Assembly: GCA_016858145.1 (NCBI GenBank)
Contig: JAEHOE010000130.1
Location: 1-64,000, forward strand
Source: Edaphochlamys debaryana
Taxonomy: Eukaryota > Chlorophyta > Chlorophyceae > Chlamydomonadales
Length of the DNA stretch: 64,000 nt
Direction of reading: 5' to 3'
The position numbers and the translations under genes are program-made. Each line of letters opens with the position of its first letter. Positions within the stretch are counted from its first letter, which is position 1. The notes under the pieces were generated by a model that did no database searches, was not told where the DNA came from, and saw only the letters and a program-made list of their open reading frames with translations. Positions 18,443-30,785 of this stretch are shown piece after piece.

Positions 18443-21400
18443 TCACAGGTCCTGCAGCAGCGACGCCAGCTGCCGCATCTTCACGGCACTGCTCGCCTTC
18501 TGCCGCTCCACAGCCTCCAGCAGCCCCCGCATCTCCCCCTCCACCTCCCCCACCCGCGCCGCCAGCCGGGCCGCCTCGGCCCGCGCCGCTGCCGCCGCCT
18601 CGGCCGCCGCCGCCTCGCCCCGCCGCGCCTCCGTCAACTGCGCCGCCGCGTCCTCCAGCTGCCCCCGCTGCCGCTCCGCCTCCCGAGCCAGGCGGTCCAG
18701 GCGGGCGGCCGCCTCCGCCAGGTGCGCCTCGGCGGCGTCGCGGGCGGCGGCGGCGGCGGCGGCCTCCGCCCGGGCCGCGTCTCGCTCCTCGCGGATGCGC
18801 TGCTCGCGCTTCTCGAACAGTCCTGCGCGGGTGGGGAAGGCGGGTGGGGAGGAGGGGAGTGGAGGGAGAGTTGCGGGGACGGCCGCCTGGCCCTTCCCCC
18901 CCCCCCCCCCGTGCCCCGCCCCCGCCCCAAAGCAAGCACCCCGTCCTTGTCTTTCCCCTGAAACCCCTCCCCCCCCCCGCCTCACCCTTGACCCTGTCCA
19001 CCTCCTCCTCCCGCTCCCGTCTTGCCCCTAGCCACAACCCACACCCAGCCCCCAAGCACCCCCCCTCCACACGCAAGCAACCGCCCCCCCGCCTCACCCT
19101 TGACTCGGTCCACCTCCTCCTCCACGTACTTGATCATGCGGTCCTTCTCCGCCACCGCCTCCCCAGCGCCCCGCAGCCGCGCCTCCGCCTCCTTGAGCCG
19201 CGCCTGCGCCTGCTCCAGCGCGGAGCGGGCGGCGGCGGCGGAGGCCTCGGCGGCCTGGGCCTCCTGCCTGCGTGGGGAGGGGTGGGTGGGCATGGAGGGT
19301 TCATGAAGGGTAGGGCGGAAAAGCAAGGGCAGCAGCACACGGGTGTCCAAGTGGGGCTAGCGAGGGATCTGCGGGGGCCACGGCCGCCGTTTCGTGGACC
19401 GTTGCCTGTCCCATCAAAACATCAAAACCTCCTGAGTTCTGGTCCGCCGCCCGGTTTTGGCTCGCAAACTTTCCTACTAACCCCAGCCCGGCTGCACCCG
19501 CCCGAACCCCACCCCACCCCACCGTGCCCCACACACACCTGAGCTGCGCCTTCTCCCCGTCGTCCTCGTCCTCCCGCTGCGCCTGCTCCCGCAGCGCCGC
19601 CTCCGCCTCGTCCGCCGCCCTCCGCGCCTCCTCCGCCTCCGCCTGCAGGTCCCCCAGCTCGGCCTTGAGCGATGAGATGGTGTCGTTGGCCGAGTCGAGC
19701 ATGGCCATCTTGATCTAAGGGGGGGAGGGGATTAAGGGGGAAGGGGGAAGGGGAGGGTGATATGGGGCAAGGGGGCAGGAGATGGTGTCGTTGGCCGAGT
19801 CCAGCATGGCCATCTTGATCTGGGGGAGTGAGATCAAGAGGGGTTGAGAAGGGGAGGGGGGTGAGTCCAGCATGGCCATCTTGATCTGGGGGGGGGATTG
19901 GGGCTAGGGAGGGTGAGTTGGGAGGGGGACAGGACAGATCAGCTGAAGGCCCGGTGAAAGTGGAGGGTCAGTGGATCGCAGCAACACCCTTACGCTCCCT
20001 TCCCATGGCCCTCCGCATGCGGCCCACACCCCTCGCCAGGCCAGACCCTGCCCCACCGCGACACCAATAACACCCACCCCCGCGCGCCTTGCCTGCCCCA
20101 CCCCCCTTGACGATGTCCTGCTGTGGCATTGTCCAGCGCCTGCCCGCCCGAGCCTCCAAGACCCCAATAACACCCACCCACACCTTGACGACGTCCTGCT
20201 GTGAGGCCACCTCCCCACGCAGCCGCTCCGCCTCCGCCGCCAGCCGCGCCGCCTCCTCCCGCGCCGCCGCCGCCGCCGACTCGGCGGAACGCAGCCGCGC
20301 GGCGCCCTCCTCGGCGGAGCGGGACTGCGCCACCTGCGCACGCGGGGAGTGGGGAGAGGAGGGAGGGGGGGGAGGGTTCTGGCGGGTGGGTAGCCTGATC
20401 AGGGCATGCCCTTCTTGATGACATGCGGGAGGTGGAGGCGAGAAAGCGGAGGCGGGGGACGAGGACTGACGCGTGTCGAACCCCGCTGTCAGTGTAGGCC
20501 CATCGCACGCATGCACCCGCGCGTAGCCTGGATGCACGCTGCGGACATCCGGCACCGGGACCACAGCCGAGCGCCCTCACGCCCCCACACCACCCCGTCC
20601 CCGCTCTGACTGCGCTGCCAGGCCCAGCGCCGCATGGCTCTGCCAAGGGTACCCGATACCGGGTCCCTTGCCGAGCGCCCTACTCGACTCCCTTCAGAAA
20701 CCGCGCCCACACGCCGGCCCTCCCCTTCCGTCCCCCTCCCCCCCTCCTCGCCTGCAGCTCCGTGACCCTGCGCTCCGCCTCCTGCCAGCGCCGCCGCGCC
20801 TCCTCCCCCTGCTCCCGGTACATGTCCCGCTCCGCCGCCGCCCGCTTGAGGCCCAGGCACTCGGAGGCCAGGGCCTCGAAGGCCTCGGGGCTGCAGGCCT
20901 GGGGGGGGGGGAGGCGGGGGTTTGAAAGGGTTTGAGGGCTGAGGGGGGGAGCGGGGCCGGGGGGCGGACAGCGAAAGGTTGGGTCCAGGCCTGTGGCTGT
21001 GGCGGTGAGTACCGGTACCACCGCCTCTCCAGGCTCCCAGCAGAATGTCGCTAGCGGGTGGGCCCCGGGAGCTCAGCCCATAAGGAAGCCCCCACGGCTA
21101 CCCATGTACACACCCACCCGCCCATCCACTCAGTCATCCGCCCCCAGGGGCCTCCCCCTCCCCAGCCACCCACCCTCAGCCGTGCCCCCAGCGCCTCCTT
21201 GTCCCGCTGCAGCGCCTGAATGGCGGCCTTCTGCTGCTGCGGGGGGGGGGGGGGGCAGGGGGGGAGGGGTTGGGTGTGTGTTGGTTAGTGTGAGGGTTGG
21301 GGTGGGAATGGTGAGATGTGAGGGTGGAAAATGTGGGGATAGGGGGAGGGGGCCGGAGGGCAGGGACCGCAGAGGCAGAGGGGGGACAGTAGATAGGAGA

Positions 21401-24400
21401 CTCGCTCATCAAGCAGCGGGCGACAGCCTGCCGCCTTCCACCCCCCCCTCCACCCCAAGCCCGTCACGCCCCCCCCCTCCCTCCACCCCTCACCTGCACC
21501 ACGGAGGCGAAGTCCGACACCAGTGCCTCGCCCTCGCGCTGCTTGGACGCGGCCGCCTGGGGGTGGGGGCGGGGGCGAGGAGAAGGGGCGCAAGGCGTGG
21601 GAGGACATCCAGGCAAAAGGGGGGGGCGGACGAACGGCACATGGCTCATTGGCAGCAATGGGAAGGTGAAATGGTGGTGAGGAGTGGTGCCTAGGACGAC
21701 CCGGGCGAGGAGGAGTCGGTAACGCAGGCGGCGGTGCGGGATCGCGAGAAGGAGAAGATACGGAGGGGATACAGAGGGTCGGGGCCCGGCGTTACAGGGC
21801 AGACCATTACAGGGAGGACGTTGGGCAGATGGTGGACCGGCCGGGGCAGGGCAAGGCGTCCGACGCGTTGGCAGCAGAGGCCGCGAACAACGGAATGCCC
21901 TGAGCTCCCTCCACTTTGCTGTACCGGTACCCCCCGAGCTCCGCACTGCGCCGCCCGCACCTGCAGCGCCCCCCCGCGTTGTGTCCTGAGCTTCCCGCCG
22001 CCCCGAGCCCCGCACGGTTGCGCCCGCACCTGCAGCGCGGCCCTCAGCTCCGAGGCCTCCAGCTGTGCGGCCCTCAGCGCCTGCTGAGCAGCCACCTGCT
22101 CCTTCTCGCTCTCCTGGGGGTGGGGGGTGGGGGGCGGAGGGGCGGAGGCACAACACCAGGGTGAGGTCGTGAGGGGCAGACCCGGCGGCAGCTGCCGTCG
22201 TGGCCTTCGCTGAGGTGTGGGTAGGCGCACGCCGCTCCCGTGGGGGGAGCGTTTTGCGTTGGCGGCAGCCTGCAGGTAGATCCCCTTGAGGCGGTGCCCG
22301 CCTCCCCGCCCTTCGATAGCGAACCCTCACTCCCCACCCCCCACCCCCACTCCCACCTTGATTGCGTACTGCAGCTGGACCTTAAGGAAGGCCACCTGCT
22401 CCTGCAGCCCCGACCGCTCCTGCTGGGCCTGGGGGGGGAGGGGTAGGGGCGGGGGCAGGCGGTGGGGTGGGGCGGGTGCTGGAGCTTGGCGGGGGCCGCA
22501 GGCTCTGGAGCGGAGCTGGGTGGGGGGGCCGGCCAGGGAGCACAGACTTCCAACGCAGCAGCATCAGTGGGGGCCTGGTTACGCAGGAGGACCAAGCGCG
22601 AGAGAGCCCCCACCTGCAGGGCGGCCGAAGCCTTGCCCCGCTCCTCCGCGGCCGCCCGCTCCTTCTCCAGCGCTGCCTTGAGAACCTCCTGCGGGACCGT
22701 GGGGGCACCCGCAGGCGTTGATGGGCGAGTGCACGGTCCTTCCCACCGCCCCGTACACACCGCTCCAATCCTGCCATTCCCCTGCCCCAGCCCCGTACCA
22801 CCTGCACGGCCTGTGAGCGAGTAGCCCCCCACGCCCGCCCCTGACCCCACACACCCCAACCCCTTCGCCCGCCTCTTCGACCACTTACCCCACACCACGG
22901 TGTTTCGCCTCGCCAACACGCTGGGCTCCCAATCGGGCCCCACACCCTCCCGTTCCTCTGCCCCACGCCCTCCCCCCTCCTGCCCTACCCATCCCACCTC
23001 ATCTACCCCACCCCAACCCCAACCCACCTGGTGCTGCCGCTCCGCCACCTCCGCCTCCCTGTCCGCCTGCAGCCGCGCCGCCTGCAGCGCCGCCGTGAGC
23101 GTGTTGACCTCGGCGCGGCCGTCCGCCTCGCGGCGCTGGTGCTCCGCCAGCTGCTGCTCGGCCGCCGCCAGCCGGGCCTTGAGCAGGTCGATCTGGGTCG
23201 GGGGGGGGGGGGCAAAACAGGGTTGGGTAGGTGGGTGGGCACGGGGGTTGAGGACATGGGAGTGAACGAGAGGGACCGAGATGAACAGGATCAAGTGCCT
23301 GGACACTGCATGCGTGGGTACGACCTGGGTCGGCCTTGAGCAGTTCGATCTGGGCCGGGGGGCAACAGGGGGAGGACATGGGAGTATGAAAGAGAGGACC
23401 CGACATAAACAGGATAAACACCTTCACGCAGCAACGATGATTTCTGCTTTCGATCTGGGTCGGGGGCCGACACGGGGGGCCCAAGGGGAGGGGACAGGCT
23501 GAACCTTGTTGAGGTGTGGCAAGTGAGCGCAACTAGGTCCATTGCCACACCATAATCCCTCTGCGGCCCCCGTCTTCACACGCCCACAGCCATGGCACCC
23601 CCTCGCCGAAACCCGCCCACCTGCGCGTTGGCGTCCGCCATGGTCTGTGCGATCTTGGCCGTCATGGACACCGTCACGCTGCTGCTCTGCGCCAGGGCCG
23701 CCTCCAGGCTCTGCACCTTGGCCTCGGCCGCCGCCGCCGCCGCGCGCGCCGCGCCCAGCTCCCCGGCGCCCGCCGCCGCCGCCACGTTGGCCGCCGCCAG
23801 CTGCTCCCGCGCCGCCGCCTCCGCCGCCAGCCCCCGCCGCCGCTCCTCCTCCAGGGCCGCGGCCGCTGCGGCCCGCTGCTCCGCCAGCTGCTGACTCAGG
23901 CGATGCTGCTCCTCTCGGAACCTGTCGCGGCCACAGGGTCAAACGGTCTCGAAGGGAAGTCCAAGCGCCGGCAAGCTCACGAAACCCCGTACAAATCTTT
24001 GGCTTTCGTGCTTCTGGGGGCCTCCGTCAGAACGCTGCCCCTTCCCAGACTTGTCGCGCTGTGGCCCTGCGTGCCCATCACGACACCCGTCGGCTTGTCA
24101 CGCCGTGCCCCGCCCCCGCATCGCCCTCTTCATCGCCACCCCCCTCGCCTTACGGCTCCCCGCCCCCGATGCCCCCGGCCCCCCCCGCCCCCACCTGTCC
24201 AGCTCCCTCTCCAGCCCCGCGCACTTGGCCCGCTGCTCCTCCTCCCCCCGGCTGCTGGCCGCCAGGCGCTGCTGGGCGTCGCTGGCGGCGTGCCGCGCAG
24301 ACTCCAGCTCCTGACTGCACACACACACACACACACACGGGCAGGGGGGGAGGAGACACGGCAGGGGACAGGGCCGGGAGCTCCGTTGATAACAAGCGGT

Positions 24401-26575
24401 GGTCAGAGAGGGAAGGCCCCCAGGGTGCACGGCACCCTCAGCACTGCCGGTATCCAGCAACGGATGGTCAGACCCGGCCCCCGTAAGTCTACCCGCACCC
24501 GCACGCCCGCCCCCTGCCTTCCAGCCCACCCGCTGTCACAAGGACCCCCCAGCCAAGCCAGCCACATCTTGACCATGGGGCTGCTGAAGCCCGTCTTCCC
24601 GCACGGCCGCCCCCTGCAAGCCAGCCCACCCGCTTACATGGCCTTGGTTACTGCGAACGATGCCTCCCGGAAGCCGTCCTCCACCCGGCGGTGAGCCTCC
24701 TCCTGAGCCGCCGCGATAGCGTCCTGCATGGCGCCCCGCAGGGCCTCCTCCGCGGCATTGCGCCGCTCCAGCTCGTCTGCGCGTGGAGGGAGAGGGAGTG
24801 GGGCGAAGGGGGGTGCCGGGCCGTTACGGCGGGTTGGGAGCGCAGGCAGTCTGGGTCGACCGGCGCTGTGGCATCAGCAGGAGGGAGGCGCTGGTTGGGG
24901 CTTGGTGCCACAGAGCAACGGAGCTGTCCCGAGGGCCATGGCAAGCACTGGGCCGCCGGCACTGCCGCTCCAACCAGGAGCATGAATCAACAGCGAAGCC
25001 GAGAGCTGGACCATGGCCGCCGCTCGCTGCACACGGCGTTCCCCCGGGGCCGGGGCGGCCCCCGCCCCCCCTGCTCGCCTGTCATGGCTCCCAGCTGCCT
25101 CCGCAGCTCCTCCGCCTCCCCCTCCAGCCGCTGCACCAGGGGGGTGTACTCGGAGGTCTGTGCGGCCGCGTCCGACACCGCCACCTGCCGGGTGCAGGGG
25201 CCCAGGAATGCATGCGATAGTAAGGACGGAGGTGGGAAGACGACGGGGCGGGGGGCGGCACTACCAACTGCCATTTGAGACAGCAATCGAGCGAGAGACG
25301 GTTACAAAGCATGTGCAGGGCCAGGCTCAGCGCTTGAGCAGGGGCTAGCAGGGCGCCCACCTTGCGGACGGCCGCCTGCGGCGCCGGGTGGGAAGCGCCG
25401 CGTTGGGGCTGGGAGGGGGGCTGGGCCTGGTCGGGGCCCTGCAGCGTGTCAGCGCCCTCGGGCAGGCGGCCCCCGGGCGGGTAGGGGGAGGGCTGGGGCG
25501 GCGGTTGCCCCGGGTCCAAGGGCTGTGGTCCGGAACCAGGGTCGCCATCGCCCTGCGCCCCGGGCCGCGGCTGATGCGCCTGCCAGTTGGCCGCCGGTCG
25601 GGGGTACTGGTGCTGGGCTTGGGATTCATAGCCGCCGCCGCCTCCACCGCCCCCACCGGGAACGCCCGGCTGGGCGGGGTGTGGACTGAGCGCGTGGGCG
25701 GCGGCGTGCGGTTGTCGAGAGGGCCCCGGGGCGCCGTAAGCTTGCTGCTCGTGGCCCGGGTGGGATGGGCGAGACCGTTGCGAGGGCGCGGCGGGGCCGC
25801 GCTGAGGCAACGGTGGCCCTGAGCCCGAGGAAGGGCCGGGTGCCCCGGCACCTCCGGCGGGCATCGGCTGGTACCCCGGGTTGGCCCCGGTGGCCTGGGA
25901 TACGGGCACTACGGCCAGTGGCTCGAAGCTCTGGAGCCGGGCCGCGGCGTACTGCTGTACGGCGTGCATGTCGTACGGTGCGGCCAGGGCCTCGGCGCTG
26001 CTGAGCAAGTCGAGCTGCGTGACTTGCGAGAGCACGGTCGCCAGCGCCTGGAGGTGGTTGGGCAGCTGGCAGACGGGGTTGCCCGCGACTTGCAGCCAGC
26101 GTAGGTTGATGCAGCCCACAATCACGGAGAAGGACTGGAGGTTCTGCAGCTGGTTGTGCCGTAGGTTGAGATGGCGCAGGCGGCATGTCGGGCCCTGCAG
26201 CGCCGCCAGACCCGCAAGGCTGGTCACGTAGTTGTAGGACAGGTTCAGCTGCTCTAGGGCGCTGAGGCCCTCGAGGCCTTGCACTGCCTGTAGTCGGTTG
26301 CTGGCGAGGTTGAGCGAGGTCAGGCGGGTAAGGCCGCGGAGGGACCCCGGGTCGATGCTGGAAATGGCATTGGAGGACAGGTTCAGGTCGACAAGCCCTG
26401 TCAAGCCCTGTAACCCCTCCATCCGCGTGATGTTGTTGCCGTGCAGGCACAAGCTCCGTAGGCTCCGAGCGAGCTCCTGAAGCCGGGGGGCCTGAGCAAT
26501 GCTGAGCAACTCCTGCCCGATACAGGACAGGCTTGTCTCCCCCTCCTCGTTCTGCTGTCCAGACGCATCCTGCAT
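18443..26575 (-). CDS. VFL1: VFL1/LRRCC1: leucine-rich repeat and coiled-coil basal-body protein
   Basis: Exons (5' to 3') 25361-26575, 25079-25184, 24638-24776, 24195-24314, 23621-23921, 23028-23192, 22614-22688, 22357-22428, 22030-22113, 21494-21556, 21174-21236, 20752-20898, 20184-20333, 19539-19714, 19098-19267, 18443-18822, all on the complement; phases agree, 1141 residues. The N-terminus carries five or six SDS22-like leucine-rich repeats (about 35-180; for example LRSLCLHGNNITRMEGLQGL), then a Gly/Pro/Gln-rich linker to about 400, then about 740 residues of nearly uninterrupted Ala/Glu/Arg coiled coil. This architecture and size match Chlamydomonas Vfl1p (LRRs then coiled coil, about 128 kDa), which positions basal bodies and sets flagellar number; the human counterpart is LRRCC1/CLERC. 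The first ATG after an in-frame stop is used. Introns 2 and 12 have GC donors. LRR-coiled-coil proteins are a broad class, so orthology is likely but not proved. Confidence 0.82.
18979..19124 (-). repeat. Junction echo: VFL1 exon 15 end copied in intron 15
   Basis: The exon 15 end and donor (19090-19124, encoding EEEVDRVK then GTGAGG) recur at 18979-19013 with a few substitutions, leaving an intact second donor about 110 bases downstream in the transcript. Confidence 0.8.
19675..19890 (-). repeat. Junction echo: VFL1 exon 14 start copied twice in intron 13
   Basis: The genuine exon 14 start (19675-19720, acceptor TTAG) is preceded in the transcript by two copies at 19779-19825 and 19863-19890. 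Both copies carry the better acceptor CCCCAG before the same ATCAAGATGGCCATGCT. Using either would run into intron sequence and lose the frame, so the weaker site must be preferred or the copies are artefacts. Confidence 0.8.
20062..20203 (-). repeat. Tandem duplication of about 100 bp spanning the VFL1 exon 13 donor
   Basis: CCAATAACACCCACCC followed by the exon 13 end (TTGACGACGTCCTGCTG) at 20163-20203 is duplicated at 20062-20125 with small differences (GATGTCC for GACGTCC). Confidence 0.75.
23175..23466 (-). repeat. Junction echo: VFL1 exon 6 acceptor copied twice in intron 5
   Basis: The exon 6 start (23175-23210) recurs at 23332-23361 and, shorter, at 23448-23466. The flank GAACAGGATCAAG near 23283 is also repeated as AAACAGGATAAA near 23407, so the repeat unit is about 120 bases. 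Confidence 0.75.
24319..24338. repeat. (CA)n microsatellite at the VFL1 exon 4 acceptor
   Basis: Ten CA units directly upstream, in the transcript, of the exon 4 acceptor; read on the minus strand as (TG)n before CAG. Confidence 0.9.
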
Positions 26576-26900
26576 AGCCGCTTGGCTAAGCACGGGCAGC
26601 TATCAGTGCAGGGCGTGCCTAGTCGCCGCAGTCAAGGCGCTTCGGGACGCAGGTCATGACAGCCAAACTAACGGGGCCCAAGGAAGCAGTCAGGAGTAAA
26701 GCCTAGGTGCTCAAGAGCATGTTTGTGCACTCGGCGGGCGAAACGGCCTTGGATTCCGACGCGCAAGGTCCGGACCGATTGCAAGTCGCTTCTCCAGGGC
26801 CTTCAGATCTGGGCCAACTCGTTGCTTGACGCAGAGACACCCCCACACGCTTTTGTTCAGTTGCTGCTCAGAGGCCTCCGTTTAGGCCGAACCAGTGAAC
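26576..26900. promoter_or_regulatory. Bidirectional promoter region between VFL1 and IspH
   Basis: Only 325 bases separate the two start codons, so the promoters and 5' UTRs share this stretch. It is free of the C/G runs seen in introns. No core motif was recognised with confidence. Confidence 0.45.
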
Positions 26901-29900
26901 ATGCAGCTCAAGGCGTTCTCCGGCGCCCAGTCGCGCGTGGGTGCCTCCACCAGGCGCTCCACCAAGCCCTCGCGCTGCGTGGTGCTCCCTGTGGCTCAGG
27001 CCGTGGCCGGTGCGTAGACCGACGGGGACCGTGGGAGCTTTTGCTCTGGCTTCCTCGCCCAGCCATCGGGTCTCGAACTGCTCCCATAATCCTCGTCCAA
27101 TCCGGAAGAAGATCCTGATATGCTTGCGCGCCGGCGCACTGGCCATCAATCGGACGACCGTCCCGTCCCGCCCCACAGGCACGACTGAGACCAACGTGGT
27201 CGATGGCCGCACGCTGCGCCGCTCTCTGAACCAGACCGGTCGTTATGTGCGCCAGCCCACTAACGACCCGGTCAGCCAGTCGAAGATGGATGAGCATGGC
27301 GTAGGGTACTCCACCAGCGGCCTGGTGGCGCAGATGCGCACCCAGGGCAATCTCTGGAAGGAGGGCCCGGTGACCATTAAGCTGGCGAAGGCTTACGGCT
27401 ACTGCTGGGGCGTGGAGCGCGCGGTGCGCATGGCGTATGAGGCGCGCCAGGCGCACCCCGAGAAGAAGCTGTTTGTGACCAACGAGATTATCCACAACCC
27501 TGAGGTCAACCAGGTGAGGCCCGGTCACGTGGAGCTCTCGAGGGGCTCGCGCGTCGCAGGGCCGGGGCGGGCGGGTGAGCGCGCGCGACGGCACGGTGGG
27601 AGGTGCAACGCCCAGGGCACGCGTCGGGGTTCAGAGCTTGTGACGTTCTTAATTTCGTGCATAACGCATTCGAATAAATATGTCAAAGCACCTGGTTGGG
27701 CCCAAACCAAGGCCCTGACAGCGGGGCGCCCCGGCAGCATCAGCGCGCCAGGGGGGCAGGAGGGTCCCTGCAGGCGGCCGGCCGTTCCGTGGGCAGCGGC
27801 CGCTGCCCCCGCGCACTCAGCCGGGCCCGGGGGGAAAGGCGTTACAGCGTCCGCCACGGCGAGGGACCCCTGAGGCGCACGCTCCGGAGCTAACGTGCCA
27901 ACGAAAATCCTCGGCGGGCCCTGGGCAGCCCCTCGGCAGCCTCGCGCACGGGCAGGTGCTCAGCCGTCCGCTCTTGCCTTCGGCGGGGCTGTGCCGAAAC
28001 CATCCCCCAGCCTTGACCGCGTCACTGCCCGCGGGGCAGTCCACGGAGGGCCGTGCCCCATGCGGCGGCGTGCACGCGGCCAGGCGGCGACCCGCATGCC
28101 TGAGCCCTCAGGGGCAGCATGAGTCCAGTCCGCGAGGGCAGATGGGCGCCGGTGTTGCGGCTCCTGCGTGGGGCCGCGCCGGGCTACCACAGGCGGCCCC
28201 AGGCTATAGACTGGGGCGAGTCTGAGCTCGGCAGCCTGGGGCCGCGAGGAGGGTCGGCCCCGTGCCGGCCGCTGGCCTCGCCCGGCAACGGCAGGGTGCA
28301 GGGCACGGGGCCAGCCCCCACCGCTCCAGCTTGCCAGCAGCAGCGCGGCCCTGCAGCTGCGGGCGTCGTGGTGCTGCGAGCCCACCGCCACACATCACCT
28401 GACCACGACACCGTCGCAACTTGCAATATCTTGCGCAAGGTTCATACGCGAATGTTGCGCGCCCGCCCACCCGTTCCCCCCCGCAGCGCCTCAAGGAGAT
28501 GAACATCGAGATCGTGGAGGACGACGGCAAGGGCAAGGACTACACCAAGATCCAGGGCGGCGACGTGGTCATCTTCCCCGCCTTCGGCGCCACCGTGCAG
28601 GAGCTGTCGGACTTCAAGAGCAAGGGCGTGCAGATGGTGAGCGGGCGAGCGGGGGGGTGGGGCCGGGGGGGCGGAGCCGCAAAGGCGGACCGCCGGCAGC
28701 CGGGTTTTGACGGGTAATAGCGGGGCTTTCTCGTGAAGCTGTTCAGACCCGAACCCTTGCTCTAATCTCCCGGCAGCAGCTCCACCTCAGCCGCTAGCGC
28801 AGCTCAATAGACCTTGCGCCATGTGCGACCTCTGACTCAGCCGTCTCTTCACACGCCCACCCCATCCCACCCAACCACCCACTCCAGGTGGACACCACCT
28901 GCCCCTGGGTGGCCAAGGTGTGGAACAGCGTGGACACGCACACGCGCAAGTCCTTCACGTCGGTCATCCACGGCAAGTACTCGCACGAGGAGACCATCGC
29001 CACCGCCTCGTTCGCGTCCAACTACGTGATAGTCAAGGACCTCAAGGAGTCGCAGTACGTGTGCGACTACATCCTCAACGGCGGCAACAGGTGCGGGCGG
29101 GAGCGGGGCGGAGCTGTACCCGGTAGTGGGTACTGGGTCGGTGAGGGGTGCTAGGAGGGAGGGCCGCAGAGCCGAGGCTTGGCGGGGGCCTCGCCGGGGG
29201 CTCAGTCGACAAGGGCTGCCCTCGGACACTCGTCAACGCCCCTTCTCACGCCCCTCCTCCGCCCCGCCCCACCCACCCCCACCCCACCTCCAGGGAGGAG
29301 TTCCTCGCCAAGTTCTCCAACGCCATGTCGGCCGGCTTCGACCCCGACACTATGCTGCAGGTGGGGGGGCGGCGTAGGGCCCGTCGCCGCGCACGTCCGA
29401 ACACAGCGCCTTCCCCCGCACTCGGATCGGCTCGGCTCGGCTTGCGCCGGACTTGACTCGACTCGACTGCATCCGGACACCCCACCCTCTGACTCGTCCC
29501 CACCCCACCAACCTGCCCACCCCCCTCTCCCCCCTCTCCCCTCCCCCCCTCTCCCCCCCCAGCGCGTGGGCCTGGCCAACCAGACCACCATGCTCAAGGG
29601 CGAGACCGAGGCCATCGGCAAGATGCTGGAGAAGACCATGATGACCAAGTACGGCCCCGCCAAGCTCAACGAGCACTTCCTGCTCATGGAGACCATCTGC
29701 GACGCCACGCAGGCAAGAGGGGGGCGGGAAGGGGTAGGGGGAAGGGAGGGGCGGGAAGGGGAGGGGGGCGGAGCGCAGGCCGTGAGGGGCGGGAGAGGGG
29801 GCTGCAGGGTGCGTAGCACGGCTGCGCGGCCCTTAGCTCACCAGAGCCTTTGCCAGTTTTGGTCCCAACCCTCTTTTCCCTTCCTCCATCTCCACATGCT

Positions 29901-30785
29901 CATTCGTCACCCCCCTTGATCCCTACAGGAGCGCCAGGACGCCCTGTACGACATGGTGGCCGACCCCGAGATCGATCTCATGATCGTGGTGGGCGGCTTC
30001 AACTCGTCCAACACCAGCCACCTGCAGGAGATCGCCGAGCACAAGGGCCTGGCCTCGGTGAGGGGGGTGCTGGTCGGGCGGCCGGGGGGACTCCATGGGA
30101 CCGGAGAGGCGATGCACCTATCGGAGCCTTCCCTTCCCAGGCCTCCTTCGCTGCCTGTCTTGCTCCCGCTTCCTATCCGCACTTAACGCACCTGCCCCTT
30201 CCTAACCCCGTGTCCCCCGCCCTCCCTTCCCCTCCTCCCCCCCCTCCCCCTCTCCCCCCCAGTTCTGGGTGGACAGCGCGGGCCGCATCGACGTGGACTC
30301 CAACACCATCCTGCACAAGCTGGCGCACGGCGAGCTCAAGGAGACCAAGGCGTGGCTCACGCCCGGCGAGCCCGTCACCATCGGCATCACCTCGGGCGCA
30401 TCCACGCCCGACCGCGCCGTGGAGGAGGTGCTGCACAAGGTGCGTGCGGGGGGGTGGGGGGGGCGCGCGGGGGGGCCGGGAAGGGGGGGTGAAAGGGGAA
30501 GCTGGGGCAGACCGGGGGGGGAGGAGCGGGGGAGGAGGTGCTATACGAGGTGGGGGCGGGAGGGGGGTTGACGGATGGGAGGAAGGCACTGCACAAGATA
30601 GGGACGGCGCACGATGACCGCAAGCAGTAGTGCGTCCTTTTCGCCCCCCGCTCATCCACCCCCGCATCGCCTCCTCTCTTTCCCACCCCCCGCCCCCCCA
30701 GGTGTTCAAGATCTACGACCCCAACTTCGGGGGCGTGGCGCCCAAGTTTGTGGGCGCCGCCCCGGCCCACGAGGAGGAGCACTGA
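26901..30785 (+). CDS. IspH: 4-hydroxy-3-methylbut-2-enyl diphosphate reductase (IspH/HDR), plastid
   Basis: Exons 26901-27009, 27179-27513, 28487-28636, 28888-29090, 29294-29360, 29563-29712, 29929-30057, 30263-30439, 30702-30785; 467 residues, phases consistent. It catalyses the last MEP-pathway step, reducing HMBPP to IPP and DMAPP with a [4Fe-4S] cluster, in the plastid stroma. The three cluster cysteines are visible: [12 protein letters not shown] (about 112), VDTTCPW (about 203) and [12 protein letters not shown] (about 334). The substrate-binding [11 protein letters not shown] motif is at about 361. The first about 36 residues ([19 protein letters not shown] and on) are a typical algal transit peptide, and a plant-type N-terminal extension follows before the catalytic core. 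The length fits algal and plant HDR. The intron after 29712 has a GC donor (GCAAGA). Confidence 0.96.
27514..28486 (+). other. Long GC-rich IspH intron 2 with atypical composition
   Basis: A 973-base intron, several times longer than its neighbours, made of GC-rich but homopolymer-poor sequence with many GCAGCC/GGCTGC words. It differs from the G-run/C-run introns of this gene and resembles introns 2 and 4 of SF3B3. No coding potential or terminal repeats recognised; it may be a decayed mobile element. Confidence 0.4.
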
